Notes: generated by a model from the letters alone, not told the origin. A stretch of 64,000 nt of DNA from Plecoglossus altivelis (GCA_036571765.1 BROE01000002.1:4857809-4921808); one strand, 5' to 3'. Shown: positions 24,561 through 38,057, numbered from the stretch's first letter. Translations and numbers: made by a program.

Positions 24561-26599
24561 ATATTATTATCAAAATGTTCATTCACGGTGCACCTGGTAT
24601 AAGGTGTTCAGTTGGTAATTACTTTATGAATCCAAAGAAGAATTTGCGTCATTACATCATTTCATCCAAAAAAAAAACAAGAAACAGGGTTTTTATAAGT
24701 GTGGTGGAACAACTGTTAAATCTGGTATCTGTAAGCAGTGTTTGGTTAGCCCAGCTATTACAGGTCCCCATGGTCTTAGGAAGTAAGAGACCACCCTCTG
24801 CAGCCATTTATATATATAAATATTCCACAGGCACAGGGGCTGTGACTTCACTAAAAGTAGGGCACATGCTTCTGGGATTAAAGATGAAATCCTGAATTTG
24901 CTGTTTTAAACTTCAGCGTTGGTTTGATCCCAGAACTTCAAGCAGATCTGTCAGTCAGTCAGCTGAAAGTACAGTTTTGCCACTCCATGGGTGCATCCCC
25001 ACTGACTTTCTCAAAACTCCTCAACAAGGGCTCAGGTTCTCCGGTTACCTACAGTGTTAAAGAACGCTTCTTTCGTCGCACGACGGTATTTGAAATAGTG
25101 AAATAGTTCAGAATTTAATCAGTGAAAGGGTCCCCTCCTATGTCGCTCCAACAGTCATCACCAGCCACCCGGTCTGAGTTGAGAGTTGAGTTTTTTTTAG
25201 CTTAGCTAAGCATTTTCAGACCGCCATCCTCTCAGACCTCCGCCATCATGTTTTAACAATGTCCACCACTTCATAATGACGCGCCATGTTTAAGTAATGA
25301 GGTGCAGTAGAACGTAGGCCCAACCGTTTCCCCCTAGCCTCCCTTTCTACAAAAGCGCCCTGACCTTTCTAACTAACAGAATTAATTGGGTCGGGCTAAC
25401 CTTTTAGAGGCTAGTCGAGAAATAAAACCAGTGTTCCCCGGCCGTCTCATTAACACAGTAGCTTTTGGACTGTGTGTGTGGCGAGTTGCTTCTCCCCAAT
25501 GCCCCCCCCCCACCCCGGCCCCCACCCCCTCTCCTTCATCCCTCTGGTTGGGAGGAAGGATTGGGCCAGCTAGCTGGCTAGCACAGAAAGGGAATACATT
25601 TCAGGTCAGGACAATTCAGCACAGTTAGAACCATCGCCCGCTGCTTTTTCAAATGGGGCCAGATGAGAACTCCAGCCCGCTGCTGCTCTGGGATCGAGCG
25701 GGCCCTGGTGTACTTATGAGTTGTGAGCCATCGTCGTCGCTAGCCAACCCCTTAGGGCCGACTCTGTTGTGTCGCGTTAAAGAAATGCACTGTAGAGGAA
25801 GACGCATACTAAACAGGGCCCTAATTAAGAGATTAGCACGGCCAATGGGAGAAACAAATACATTAATTGGGTCTTAGCCACCCACGATTAAGCAATTAAG
25901 ACTTCACTGAATGTTTCGGAACTCATTTGGCCTGTGATGGCTTTTCACTTGTTTGGCACTCTGTAATTAGTAGGTATAACATGACAAAGGAAAGGGAGGG
26001 TCAATGGTGGCCAACCATAGGCAACATTCAGCATGAAACAGCTGAAACTGGAAGCCCGTTCGCATTTTTACGTCGGTCGACCATGAGCGAGTGGAACAGA
26101 GAGACTGCAAGAAGGAGAAAACATAACCCCCACACACACACAAGAAGGCTTGGATTCTTGTCCCATATGTTGCGCAGGGACTCGTGAAGGTTAGAGTAGC
26201 CACACCTTTCTAAAAACAGCCGGTCCGTGCCACCGCTGCTGTCCCGTGTCCTGCCTTAGTCATCCAGCACCGGCTTACGGTGCTCCATTTTGATAACCCC
26301 CTTCTTTTCTGTGCCCAAAGACGCGACTCTCTGGTCTAATGGGCACAGAGCACTATGTTTCCCGCTGTTCTGCAGAAGCACCAGTTGTCTGCACCTATTG
26401 ATTTATGGTATTATGGGTTTGAATGGCTATGCTCAGACCTGGGCTGACCTTGTGTCTGCTCTGTGATGCATGTTTGGAAGTCCTCTTTCCCCCAGTGCCC
26501 TGAAGCAGATCAGTCCACCTGTCAATCCCATGATGCTTTGCCTGTCTGTTTTCCTCCTTTTCTTTTCTCGCTTGCTCCATCCTCCTGCCAGATTGCTCT

Positions 26600-26720
26600 C
26601 TCTCTCTCTTTCTTTGTGTGTGTGTCTCTCTATCCGCCTCTCTCTCAGTGTGTGTCTCTCTCTCTGTGTCTCTCTTTTATTCAGCCTCTGTGTCTCATCT
26701 CTCTCACACATCTTTCGCTC
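26600..26720. repeat. CT/GT-rich microsatellite
   Basis: Alternating CTCTCT and GTGTGTCTCTC blocks on the plus strand. Confidence 0.85.
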
Positions 26721-29700
26721 TCCAGGTCTCTCTGAAAAGCGGAGACACTTTCTCAATGTCTCTCTCTCGCTTCCTCTTGCGCCATGCCACCGAAATAGAA
26801 GGAGACGGGCACCCTCTTCCGCTTACATTAGCCACATGAGAGGCCCACATTACCAAATTGAGACGTGGAGATGTCGAATTTGAATAACACTCTATCGTTA
26901 ATGGCCTTTCTGAAGGAGAGAAGCTTAGTCAAACACCGCTTCTCCAACTTCAAAGGGCCCAGCAAAAGGGCAACCCTCCAATTAGATGATCAAATAGATG
27001 ACATATTCCCCCCCAAAAAACGGTGTTATCAAATGATTTGAATGTTAATTCCTGCTTTTAAGATGGCTTTGTGAGACTTGGTAACTCCTTGATGAGAATG
27101 TAAATCGCCGTGGCCACAAAATGATGGAGCACTTCATCAATTTGACAGGTTTAATTACGTTTTTTCCATGTTTATTTGACGCTGTTGTTGACATCGCGTT
27201 TACGTCGACAATAGACTCATGGAAAGTGAAGACAGCTGTTTCGGCTTTTTATTTTTTTGATCAAACAAGGGTTTCTGTTTTTGACCTGGTTTTGATTGGT
27301 GGGTCAGCATGTTGACGTGACACAAACCATTCAGTGACCAGAGACAGGATTGTAATCCAACATTTTGTTGTGGGGAGCGAAGCTATGATTTCACAGCAGA
27401 AGAGACGCACGCCTGTTGTACTTTGCCTTTGAAGACATTGAATAATAAACAGTACTTACTAAACTTTCAATCCAATCAACTCAAATATTTGAACTCAATT
27501 TCAGTTCATGCAGGCAAAAGTATGTTAACCATAAGCAAATGAGTATAAAGTCACAGCACAACCCAGACCAACACATCATAGAAACATGAACCAAACGCAC
27601 ATTCTGTACCATGATACATAATGTACAGCCTTCAACTGCCCTCGGAGATTTTCGTCCACGACAGCAAACAGACCTGGCTACAGTATTCCCTCGTGAAACT
27701 TCCACAACTAGCCGTCATCTGACTAATTTAACACAGAAGAGGCACAGTCCTATCTTCCTGTCAGTAGGTAAAGGACCAAGCCTTCCTTACCAGGGTGACG
27801 TTTAGCTTGCAGGGACTTAAGGCTGGCTTATCCTTTCAGAGCCTGATGGGCTGCTTATCCCTGCTAACACAGCTAGCGACTTCTTCACGCGACATATCCA
27901 GACCTGGAGAGGCAGAAGTTTCGCAGTCCTTGTTGCTAAGCCCTTGGGGATCGTGTCGATCGGTTTTTAGCAGTTCAGATCGTCCCACCGTAGCGCAAAA
28001 TTATAGGGCTAGCCCTAATCCCAATTTCACTGTGTGTAGTAAACCTTGGCTCGACTATGTGAGGGGTAGGCTAACATGATGGGAGACCAGGATAGGAATT
28101 TAATATCTATCATCAAAATCACACTTGTTTATGCACAGTATGATACTGTAGATAATATGTTGCAGTCAGCTGTAGTCTACTTGCCAACAAGCGGCAGCAT
28201 GGAAATGTTGAAATAGTCTTTACGGGGATGCTGCCCCTAAAGTTGGTGCAGGGCAGTTAGTCGCACACCCTTGAGTTGAACAGGCAGACTGTACAGTATG
28301 TGACTGATCCAAACATGGAAAGAATTCATTTTGAGGCTGGATAACACCATAGGCCTATTGTTCCTACTACAGATCACACGTATCACATACTAACATCTCT
28401 TTATCCATCTTATCCTCGGTTGCGACCGAGCCGCTGGCACACTTACAATCCTTCAATTGTCACCAGTGACTTAGACTTTTTAAACGTGAGTCGACAATTC
28501 ACAGATCTCCCCGATATGATTCAGCAGGAAAAGTAGCCAATAAAAAAAAAAAACCCCAGTACAAATCTACTTTATATGCTAAACATTTAGTCTGGCTAAG
28601 AACGCCTTATCTATATGCAAATTATGAGTTATCAACTTCAATAACTGTTGCTCGAGGTGTCTCCAAACAAGCTATTGCATTCATTTGTCAGCCAGGGGAG
28701 CCCCTGCACTAAATGTAATGCAGAATGAGAACACGGCAAACGCAGATAAATTGGCGACCGGAAAGGTAAGAGAGTAGTTAAGAGCATAGCGTGCTCGAGC
28801 TAACGACTTCTGTTTGTGTTTGCCACTTCATCTTTATCGCACGCAGTAAACCAACGGGTCGATTGCTGACGGTGAAAGACCCGTATCAAGCCTAATTTAA
28901 ACTGTTTTCCTTCAACTGCAGGGGAGGAAAATGATATTGTCTTGGAGAGAAAATGAGAAATGAAAGAAAATGTCTTCTAGAAAGGAAATCAAAAAGATAT
29001 AGTACCATTCAGGGACAAACACCAGCAACGCAACAACATATGTTGAAGCTGATGTGCTTCGTTTGGTCTCTGTGCTATTTGTATTGATACTGGTTATATT
29101 ATACAATTATAACCTAAACGTCTTTGAGTTGTTTAAAACAACCTTGAGACTATTTCTACTGTGCACAGCAAGCATTATCTCACAGCACCTTTGGAAATAC
29201 AGCCAAATAGTAGCTATTTAGCTCGTTTTGGTCCTGTTGCTTATTGGAAGCCTGCAGAGGATCTCACATGTTAGTGTAATCTCAGTCTGAAGAGGATCTC
29301 ACATGTTTGCGTAATCTCAAAATAGTAGGCCTAATGTGACACCTGTCGTTAAAACAGTAGGGGGAACAAGTGATTTATGTTCATAGTAGATTGTGATGTT
29401 GTATCATTATGTGTCCCTGGCTGGCAAACCCGGCTCCATATTCAGGCTACTGAGTCTCCTCCATGTTGTCATGGCATTGCTTCCTGCTAGAAGCGTTGGT
29501 CAGGTTTCCTGTGGGGGATGTGAACACATACCCCTGCAGTGACGAGTCTGGATACCTCTACTTTCCATCTGTCTCTCTTGAAAGAGACACTTTGAAAAGG
29601 GAAAGAAGAAAAAAATCCTGTTTTCTCCCCCACTCACTCTCCCACATTCACTCTCTATTCTAGCCCTTTTAATGTCAGATGGCTTCTCTATCTAATTCAC

Positions 29701-31014
29701 TTGAAGGTAAATCATTGAGATCCGGCAAGTCACTGGAGAACGACTGAACCTCAGACGAGCACCCGAGGCCTATATTCCTTATCTCTGTTGCTTTCCTTCA
29801 GGCTTCCAGAAGGTTCCCTCTCATCGCCAGTAGAGTGTCCTCATAACCTCTGTTATCGCCACACTACTGTAGACCTTCAATCTCCACCAGCCGGCGCCGC
29901 CAAAATAATTGAGCCACAACTCACGTTTGAACGCAAACAGCCGCTGTCAACAGCCAACTCGGCTGTAATAACTGCCAGACTTTGCCGTGCAGAAACCGAG
30001 TCTCCAAGGCAGGGAAAATAGGTGCTCGGATACACAAGGAATCAACAGGAACGACAAAGGTTGACAAATAATTCATGAGGTAAGTTAAGCAGCGATTGTA
30101 TTACGGTCGAGCGCAAACCGAAAATTGCATAGCTCTCCCTCCACGTACGGAAAAAAATGACGTTCCAGCAGGAAGTTCATTATCAAAGGTATTGTGTGTC
30201 CATGGAGCGGGCACACTGGTAAGCAGAAGGGATAAAGAGAGGGGATTCGGTGCTGGTTTGTCGATACGAATTTAACTCTGTAATTGACTCAGAGGAGAGG
30301 TTAGGACTTGAGTAGCAATGGGCCCGTGCATCGCCACTGTTAGTTGTGCCACCTGCCATCTTCCACTCTGTGCAACACACACGGTGCTCTTGTCATAAAT
30401 TATTCTATAGTCGCACAGGCCCATGCACACGGACACACACACGCGGATACTGACAGCACACACACGCGGACCCGCAAACATCGCAAATTTTCCTAATAAC
30501 GGACATTATCATAACTTGGCAGTATACGTCCACTGAGACATGTCCTTCAAGGTCCCTTACATGACAATAACTGCACCGTCAGCGTTCAAAACAAACACAC
30601 AGTCTATACATATAAATGATATAAATCATTATTTCTTCCCCTGAGGATCGTTGCCCAGCCTCCTATGACAGAAGGGTAGGCCTAACCTCAAGGTTCGTCT
30701 ACGTCACTCTGAGAAATCGCTACAGTAATATGGGGGAGCTGACCCCACAGGGGCTCCTCCCCCCCTCGCCAAAGCATCACAGGCAATTTGGTTATTTGTA
30801 TTCTCAGGTGACGTTCGTATACCTGTCACACACCGCAACCAGTTAGCCAGCTATTTCTTGGTCTTCTCTCCTCCTCCAGTCACACAATTGGCACCTCAGC
30901 ACATTTAAAACACATTAAAATATTTTTGGCAGCTCCCCAGTGTGGTGACGTGCACGCACCTCTCTTCCCGTCTCTCGCTCCCTCTTTCTCACACGCGTTG
31001 CGTCTTGCTCTCAC

Positions 31015-31212
31015 GCACGTACATACACACGCTCTCTCTCTTACTAACACACACGCTCTCTCTCGCTCTTACCGACACACACGCTCTCGCTCTCTTACTA
31101 ACACGCTCTCTCCCTCTCTTACACACACAGCTGCTCTCTATGTCTTTCACACACAAAAATGCTCCCTGTCGCACACACACAAACCCTCCCTCTCTTACAC
31201 ACACGTACAAAC
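31015..31212. repeat. Minisatellite of CACACGCTCTCTCT units
   Basis: Tandem 25-32 base units of the form ACACACGCTCTCTCTC followed by TTACTAA or TTACCGA, drifting into CACACACAAA units at the right end. The open frames here come from the repeat. Confidence 0.85.
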
Positions 31213-32700
31213 ACGCACGGTGAGTAATGGGCTACGGAGCAGCAGTCGGCTCCTGTCTGGCAGACTGGTCCAGCGAGGTCTCTCTGTGGTATTGCAATAT
31301 TCAGGACTGCGGTGTCCAGTTAGGCTCACCAGTTGTGAACATGCTAAATCAACAGAAACAGGAAGCAGCCTGGGATACCACGCTGCAAAACCATCAAAAT
31401 AACAGACTTCAGAATCGATTATTCGTCAGCAAACCTCACGCGAGTTCGAGCAGGGGAAACAAAACTTGATGCATGATTACTGGGAAACACAAAGGTGTGT
31501 CAGATACATCCATTCATTATCATCGTGATCAAGTCTATTACCATTGCGTGGGCCTTGAACGATCAGTAAAAAAGCTCTTTAAAATCTTTATCGAAGGTGC
31601 CATTGGGTTAGTAATGAGGCATGGGATCTCCATAAGGCTCCTTGATGTGTGGGTCCTGGTGTAGCTATTGATTAGGAGGCGTGGAGTTGTGGCCAGGCCT
31701 GGTCAACTGGTGTACTGGGCAAATACCCGGTAGGCCAATGTGCCTCAGGCTGATAAGATATGATATTTCATATTTATATATAAATCTATATATATTCAAT
31801 AAACTTCAGCCCATGACCAGCCCATAAAGCAGGGTCAGTAGCCTGTTGGTTAATTTGACATGAGATCAATTGTTGGTGGGCCGATCTGAGCAATGTGAGG
31901 GTCTTTTTGGGTCCCAGTCCAGCCCTGGCTGTAGCTGTCTGTAGCCAGGAGCCACAGGTATGTAGATACTTTCTGTGGTCGTCTGTGTGAAGAGAGAATG
32001 ATTTGGAAACCATAAAGACTATAGAAATAGTGTATGTGCGAGTTATTTGCTTGTGTGTGTGTGTGTGACGTGTTTGAAGTGTCCATGTAGGAGTGGGAGA
32101 GAAGGACGTAAATAGAATAGATATTTAATGTGGGTGTGTTTATGTTTGTGTGTGAGCCTGCTACAATGGCTCCGGCAGCAAGTTCCACTGCCTTTGTCAG
32201 CTCCACTGACTCACAATTCTCTGAATATTTGTTGTCCCTCTCTCTCCCTCCCTCTCTCACTCCCTCCCTATCTTCCTTCCTCCCTCCCTCCCCCAGCCTA
32301 TTATCACCGGGTGCATCAGTGCAGCTCATGTAATTGGAATGATCAAACTCGGTTTTCCAATAATGCAGACACTATCGTCACCTTTAAAGAAGTTGATAGT
32401 GGGCTTGTGGTGGAGTCTGTGTGTGTTTGAAGGTAGGCGGGGGGAGGGGATAGCCACCAGATCATCACGCACACGACCAGATCCTCGGGCACACGCGTGT
32501 CCTTCACCAAACCCTCCTGTTACGAGACAAACAACATGCTCCGGATAAACATTTAGTGGCTAGGAAGTGATGTCGTGGAAAATCTAGGCTCGGAGGGCTT
32601 GGAAGGTGCTATCTTGGGTCCGGTATCGACAGTCACACAATCGAAACCTCATCATCATGTGATATGTCTGTAGGAGGCGCAGGATGATGAATGCGTTTGA

Positions 32701-34131
32701 GCTGAAAAAGGACGTAAGGGAGGGGGGTACGATGGTGTGTGGCTAGATAGTAACAATCATCTCAAGTGGAGTTGTATCTATATTAGACGAATTACCTTGA
32801 TGAAAATCACGCTTTCAAGGCGGTCGTTAAGATCCTATCCTTCCAGTTCGACGCGTTGTTCGATGATCTGAAAAGACGGTGTTAGAGGGTAGTGCAAGAC
32901 ACCTTTATGACGTTATGTATCCGATGAGATGGGCTACTAAAAAGGAGCGCATCGAAGGGGGGGGTTGACGTTTTGCGCATGAAAAGACGTAAGGGGGCGT
33001 TATGACGTTGCGTATGCAGATGAAAAAGAGTCGTCTGGAACCGGAGTGCCCCCTGGAGTCCAGGCTCCTTTTGCTCTCCGGCCGCTATATCGAACAGCGT
33101 ACGTTGAGCTGAAATAAGACCGACTAAGGGCCGATCCTGTCACCGTTCGGGAGCGGGGGTACTCGAGATGTTTTTGGACGGATCGCGATCGAAGCTCAGA
33201 TCTCACGACTAATAAGAGTCGATTATGCCTCTATCTCTGACTGTCCGAATGGGTCCTATCTGTAAAAGTACGTAGGCGTGCTTTAGTATGACGAGGTTCT
33301 TGGCTAGTGCCGAATACCTAGCGTAGAGGGAAGTGCAGGGGCATAATGAGCTATGTTTGTAGAATAACAACAGTAGATACTGGCAGAAAGGCAGTGTTGA
33401 GGGAGGAGAGATTGGGTATGACGTTTTTGGCATGAAAAGACGTAAGGGGCACTGGTAGGAGGTGTTATAGATATCTCGGTTTGCTTGAGGTTGTAGGCAG
33501 TGAACAGAAGACGCAGGGGGTTTGACGTTTTGGCATTAAAAAGACCGCTAAGCGGGGTGAGAGCAGGCCTTAGTGGATGTTCTAGGTGGAAGCTGAAGGA
33601 AAATGACTCCCGAAGGAAAGGTAGGTGCCCCGACCCATGTCTTGCTTCGGAGCTGAAATACATACGAGGTTAGTATGACGTTGTCTGCAGTGAAAATACT
33701 TAGGGTTAGTATGACGTCGGAATGAAAAGACCGTAAGGGGTTAGACTGATGTTTTTGATGAAAATAGATCCAAGGGCCAGTGCCTGAGTATGACGTTTTG
33801 GGCTGAAAAGACGTGAGAGGGCGCGGCCAAGGTGGGTATGACGGCTTTGATGAAAAGACGTAAGGGGGTATGACGTTTTGAGCTGAAAAAGACGTTAAGG
33901 GGGGGTATTTTTTTGGGGACGGGTTTTTGGGCTGAAAAAGACGTAAGGGGTGGATATGACGTTTTGGGATGAAAAGACGTAAGGGGGTATGACGTTTTGG
34001 GCTGAAAAGACGTAAAGGGGTTAGCTATGACGTTTTGGGATGAAAATGCATAAGATTTATTATAACGTTTTTCATGAAAAACGTAGAGCGTTGTATGACG
34101 TTTTGGCGGGTCATGAAAAAGACGTAAGGGC
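32701..34131. repeat. Degenerate minisatellite with TGACGT core
   Basis: A 33-34 base unit, TATGACGTTTTGG followed by (G)MTGAAAAGACGTAAGGGG, recurs about 14 times. Copies are nearly tandem and regular at 33.7-34.1 kb. They are sparse and badly degraded at 32.7-33.7 kb, where unrelated-looking sequence separates them. Each unit has two ACGT cores, one in a TGACGT context as in CREB/ATF sites. The frames open on the minus strand are repeat-derived. The degeneracy could be old age or poor assembly polishing. Confidence 0.85.
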
Positions 34132-34474
34132 GGGCGGGGGGGTGACTGGAGCGTCATGTGAGCGGCGGTTGAGAGAGAGGAAGAGAGAGGAAAGAGGAAA
34201 CGCTGAAAGAAAAAAAAGCGAAAAGCAAACACCATCTGTTAAACAAAGTCAAACTGTATGACCTACTTAACGGGCCGTTCTAAAAGCCCGGCCTCCTTTC
34301 CCCACTGTGCGTTTTGCCACTTCAGAGATCTGCTCTCATTACTTACCATTCAACCCCAGAGCCGGCGATACACTTGACTCCTCCCCCTAATCCCCCCCCC
34401 TCCCCTCCCGCGAAGCCAGCCTTCGAGATGTGACGCGTGTCGCGAGACTGCTCTAGCTATGGACAGTGCAGCAA

Positions 34475-34867
34475 GCAGCCTGTGAGGCGCTGATCCAGAA
34501 CCCTTCATGCGAGTCAGCCTGTGAGGTGCTGATCCAGAACCCTTCATGCGAGTCAGCCTGTGAGGTGCTGATCCAGAACACTTCATACGAGGCAGCCTGT
34601 GAGGTGCTGATCCAGAACCCTTCATGCGAGGCAGCCTATGAGGTGCTGATCCAGAACCCTTCATACGAGGCAGCCTGTGAGGTGCTGATCCAGAGCCCTT
34701 CATGCGAGGCAGCCTGTGAGGTGCTGATCCAGAACACTTCATACGAGGCAGCCTGTGAGGTGCTGATCCAGAACACTTCATACGAGGCAGCCTGTGAGGT
34801 GCTCATCCAGAACACTTCATACGAGGCAGCCTGTGAGGTGCTGATCCAGAACACTTCATGCGAGAGG
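34475..34867. repeat. 39-bp minisatellite, ten copies
   Basis: Ten tandem units of 39 bases, each reading ACEVLIQNTSYEA or a close variant on the plus strand. Variants are at the NP/NT and C/Y positions, and the last unit runs out in CERQ. Because 39 is a multiple of three, both strands stay open throughout. On the minus strand each unit begins with ATG (MKCSGSAPHRLPR). There is no ATG-initiated plus frame and no splice context, so this is more likely a noncoding minisatellite than a gene. Confidence 0.9.
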
Positions 34868-37057
34868 CAGCTGAGCAGGAAGGAGGCAGGAGGAGAAGAG
34901 AGCAGCGAGTTCTTCTCGTAGCTGTTAGGATAGCAGGGGTGAGCTTTCTGTAGAGAGGCATGCGCAGCAAGGTTTCTGGACAGAGACACCTGGATTGAAA
35001 CATTCAGCAACCAATTAGCAGTCCCGTTGACTGGGAGTCCACCAATAGGGCGAAGGCTCGAACAGTGGGAGACTTGTGGGAGGAAAAATGGAATCGAAGG
35101 GAAACACTTTTTTCCTCAACCAAGTGGAAAGATTATTGACGTAAAAAAAAAAAACCCAACAAAAAGCCTAATTTAGTCCTCTTTAAATACAGTAATCAAC
35201 ATGTTAGCGGTTTCCTGTCGGGAAGAGAAATGAAAGAAGAAGAAAAACACAATTTGTGGCGAAATTGAAAAGGGCGAGGTGGGAATATTAGTCATTGAAA
35301 GGTGAGGAAACGCATACAAGCAAACAAATGAAGTCCTATTTAGAGACGGATGGTAATTAGCGACACACCTGAGGAAGTGTCAGCGATTTCCTCGTTGAAA
35401 GGAGGTGAAACCAAATGAAAAGGAAGCTATAATGTAGAACGACTCCCTTGGGCTTCTGGATTCTTATTTTCCGGGAACAGTAGCAAAGCTAAAAGGAGAG
35501 TTGAAGAAATATAGCAGCCATTAGGTTCAGAGAAACTGTTTGCTAACAATGAGAGAGGCCCATTTGGCATTCTCACTGCTATTGCTGCTAAATAGAACTG
35601 GAATAGACCCTGTGGAGCGAATAGCGTTCCAATGATTAAGTGGAACACGGAAGAGGAGTTGGTTTGTGTACTGGATTGATGGAAGTTGAGCTTTTGCTTG
35701 TGTTGGTTTTCCAGCAATGACACCGTCTAGGACATACGGCTCAAATGAAAAACACCTCGTGGAAGTCATTCCTCCCTAAGGATCTAATTGTCGTAGTTGT
35801 TTCGTCTGTCCAGCTTGAGACGTCCTTCTAAAAGTGTTCTTCTGCGCCGCGAGGGTCCGGGCCTCAAGCCTGCGTGGGTCCATGTTCATCAGCGCAGGTG
35901 TGGCTACACGAGGCCTGCTCCAGTCCTGGTGCCCCCCGTCCCCCCCCCACCACCACGCTGGATCTCCCTGTTGAAAGGAAGGGAAGTCATTCGTTGGCGC
36001 TGACAGGCGACGCTCTCTTCGGAGCGTCCAGCCTCACACTCGGTAATGGAGTCGTCTGCTGGCGGGGAAGCTCTGAGCGATAGGGGAGCGGGAGGTGTCA
36101 GACACGAGATGGAAGGGATGATGGGAGTTTCTCTATGTTCGGGGAGGGGTGTGGGGGGGGGTGTGGGGGTGGTGGTGGTGGTGGAAAAAAAGGTATTTTT
36201 ATATGGTAAAATGTCTGTCGATGTCTCCCGTGGAGAAGAACCTACGAGAGAGACCTGTGCGCTTGTTGAAAGTGTGGGAACAAACTGGCCGGGTCATTTG
36301 ACCCAGACTTGTAGGTGGAGCTGAGTGGATGCAACGACGGCGGTTCGCTCTGCTTTTGTTTGCGCTGGAGTGTTTGTCAGAACTTTTGAAGTGCAGAGAG
36401 AGGTTGTTATTAATGTTGTGTTTAATCGACAGGGTTACATAAACCCAATGTTTCCTTTATTTATTTCGAAGCAAATTGCTAATTACCGTGTTTTCTCTTG
36501 GAAGTCTAGTCTAGAAAACAGCTCGACGAAAACAACTGTCACACAAAAACAGTACCACTGAAGTCCATTTGCTTAGACAGTAAAAATATGCATTTGCCGA
36601 TAAAAGAACGTACACAGTAAAAGCTATAGCACAGGCACGAGCAAGGACATCAAACCAGAAAACCCCTCTTTTATCTCCCATTAAAACGTCTTCTTCGCAG
36701 GCCGTCCTGTTAATTAAAGGACGTTTAAGGACTACACCTTAATGAAGTGCCTGAAATCACCCAGTCTTAATTGCGCCCCCATTATGTGTGACATGTGATC
36801 ATATCAAAGGGCCAACGCAGGACGTCTGAGCGAGCAGAGCAGGCTAGTCCAGTTTGATCTGGCTCTTCCTCTGCTGTTTTCACTCTGGTGGGAGCAGACA
36901 AAGTGTGCAGCATGCTGGAAAGGAGGGGAGAGGGTGCCCAATGCACTTATCAATATCTGAATTTTGGAGAAATGTAATTATTCTTGATGACGGAAGGCTT
37001 TTAGGGAGTTCTAACACAGAAGGCTGCAGCCCTGGGAGGAATAATGAGAAGGCACTG

Positions 37058-37090
<33 letters not shown>

Positions 37091-37160
37091 TCTCTCACTC
37101 TCTCTGTCTCTCTTTCTGTCTATCTTTCTGTCTCTCTCTCTCTCTCACACACACACACAC
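37058..37160. repeat. (CT)n then (CA)n compound microsatellite
   Basis: A CT run of about 85 bases with TCAC and TGTC interruptions, passing directly into CA. Confidence 0.9.
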
Positions 37161-37368
37161 CAAACAAATACCCTTGCATCGACATAGACTTGTCCTCACA
37201 CCCATGTGCACACGCACATTTTCTACGTCTCTCCACATCTCTCTCTCACCCTCTCTCTCTCTTTCTCACACACATACACACAAACACATGCCCTCACATC
37301 GAGAAACACACACACTTAACAAATACCCTCACATGCACACACCAAGAAATACCTTCACATTGCCACAC

Positions 37369-37505
37369 GCACAAACATGTCTATAGCCCCAGGTGCACGC
37401 GCACAAACATGTCCATACACCCATGTACACACGCACAAACATGTCTATACCCCCAAGTGCACACGCACAATCATGTCCATACCCCCATGTCCACACGCAC
37501 ATTCT
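37369..37505. repeat. About 31-bp minisatellite of CACAAACATGTC units
   Basis: Four to five tandem units containing GCACAAACATGTC, a TATAC/CATAC segment and CCCCATGTNCACAC. The array sits at the end of a CA-rich stretch that starts near 37140. Confidence 0.85.
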
Positions 37506-38057
37506 CTACACGTCTCTCCATCTCTCTTCATTTCACGTCTTTCCGTCTTCTCTCAGCAGCTCCGCCTCCTTCTCGCCGGCTTTCGAAGGAGGGGATCTCA
37601 TCAGCTCAAATAAACTCTCAGTTAAACTCTCCTCTGCTGCAAACCCAACCTGAGGTGTGTTCCCCTCCGCTGCAGGGGAGGAGGACGGACGGCTCTGTTA
37701 CCTAGCAGCAGCAGCGCTTGAAGAATGTGCGTGAATGGAACATGGCGATGATTCAACTCGCACTTCCTGTTTTCGTTTTTGTTGTTTAAGAAAAAAAAAC
37801 AAAAAACATCTGAGCCAAACTCAAGACATATTTCTCTTTCCTTTTTATGATAGACTTGGAACAACAACAACTAAAAAAAACCCAGCGTTCACTCTAGTCT
37901 TACAGGGGGGATAGGGAGGAGAGAAGAGAGGGAGAGGGTTCGCGTGACGAGGTAATCCAAATCCATGCGGCTTTCTGTCCCCCCTCTCGCTCGCTCTCTC
38001 CTCTGTCCACGGCTGGTCTCCCTCTCTCCCTGGTCTCCCTCTCTCCCTGGTCTCCCT

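Larger units (their letters stand above)
18413..38057. other. Intergenic region between SORCS3 and CFAP58
   Basis: About 20 kb with no recognisable coding exon. The DNA from 18.4 to 20.8 kb, 21.1 to 25.3 kb, 26.9 to 30.9 kb and 35.0 to 37.0 kb is mostly unique, AT-rich and poor in microsatellites, with many TAAT homeodomain-type cores. The remainder holds the repeats listed separately. The CFAP58 polyadenylation signal was not identified with confidence; the nearest clear minus-strand AATAAA is the doubled TTTATTTATT (plus) near 36457-36465, about 1.6 kb past the stop. Confidence 0.7.

Noticed and set aside
32701..34867. CRISPR-like regularly spaced repeats
   Set aside because: The units are contiguous or irregular with no unique spacers of constant length, and the genome is eukaryotic.
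34466..34921. 151-codon plus-strand open frame over the 39-bp repeat
   Set aside because: It lacks an ATG start, is almost entirely repeat, and the antisense strand is equally open. The repeat itself explains it.
36854..37705. 283-codon plus-strand open frame
   Set aside because: Most of it is CT and CA repeat, and it has no family resemblance outside the repeats.
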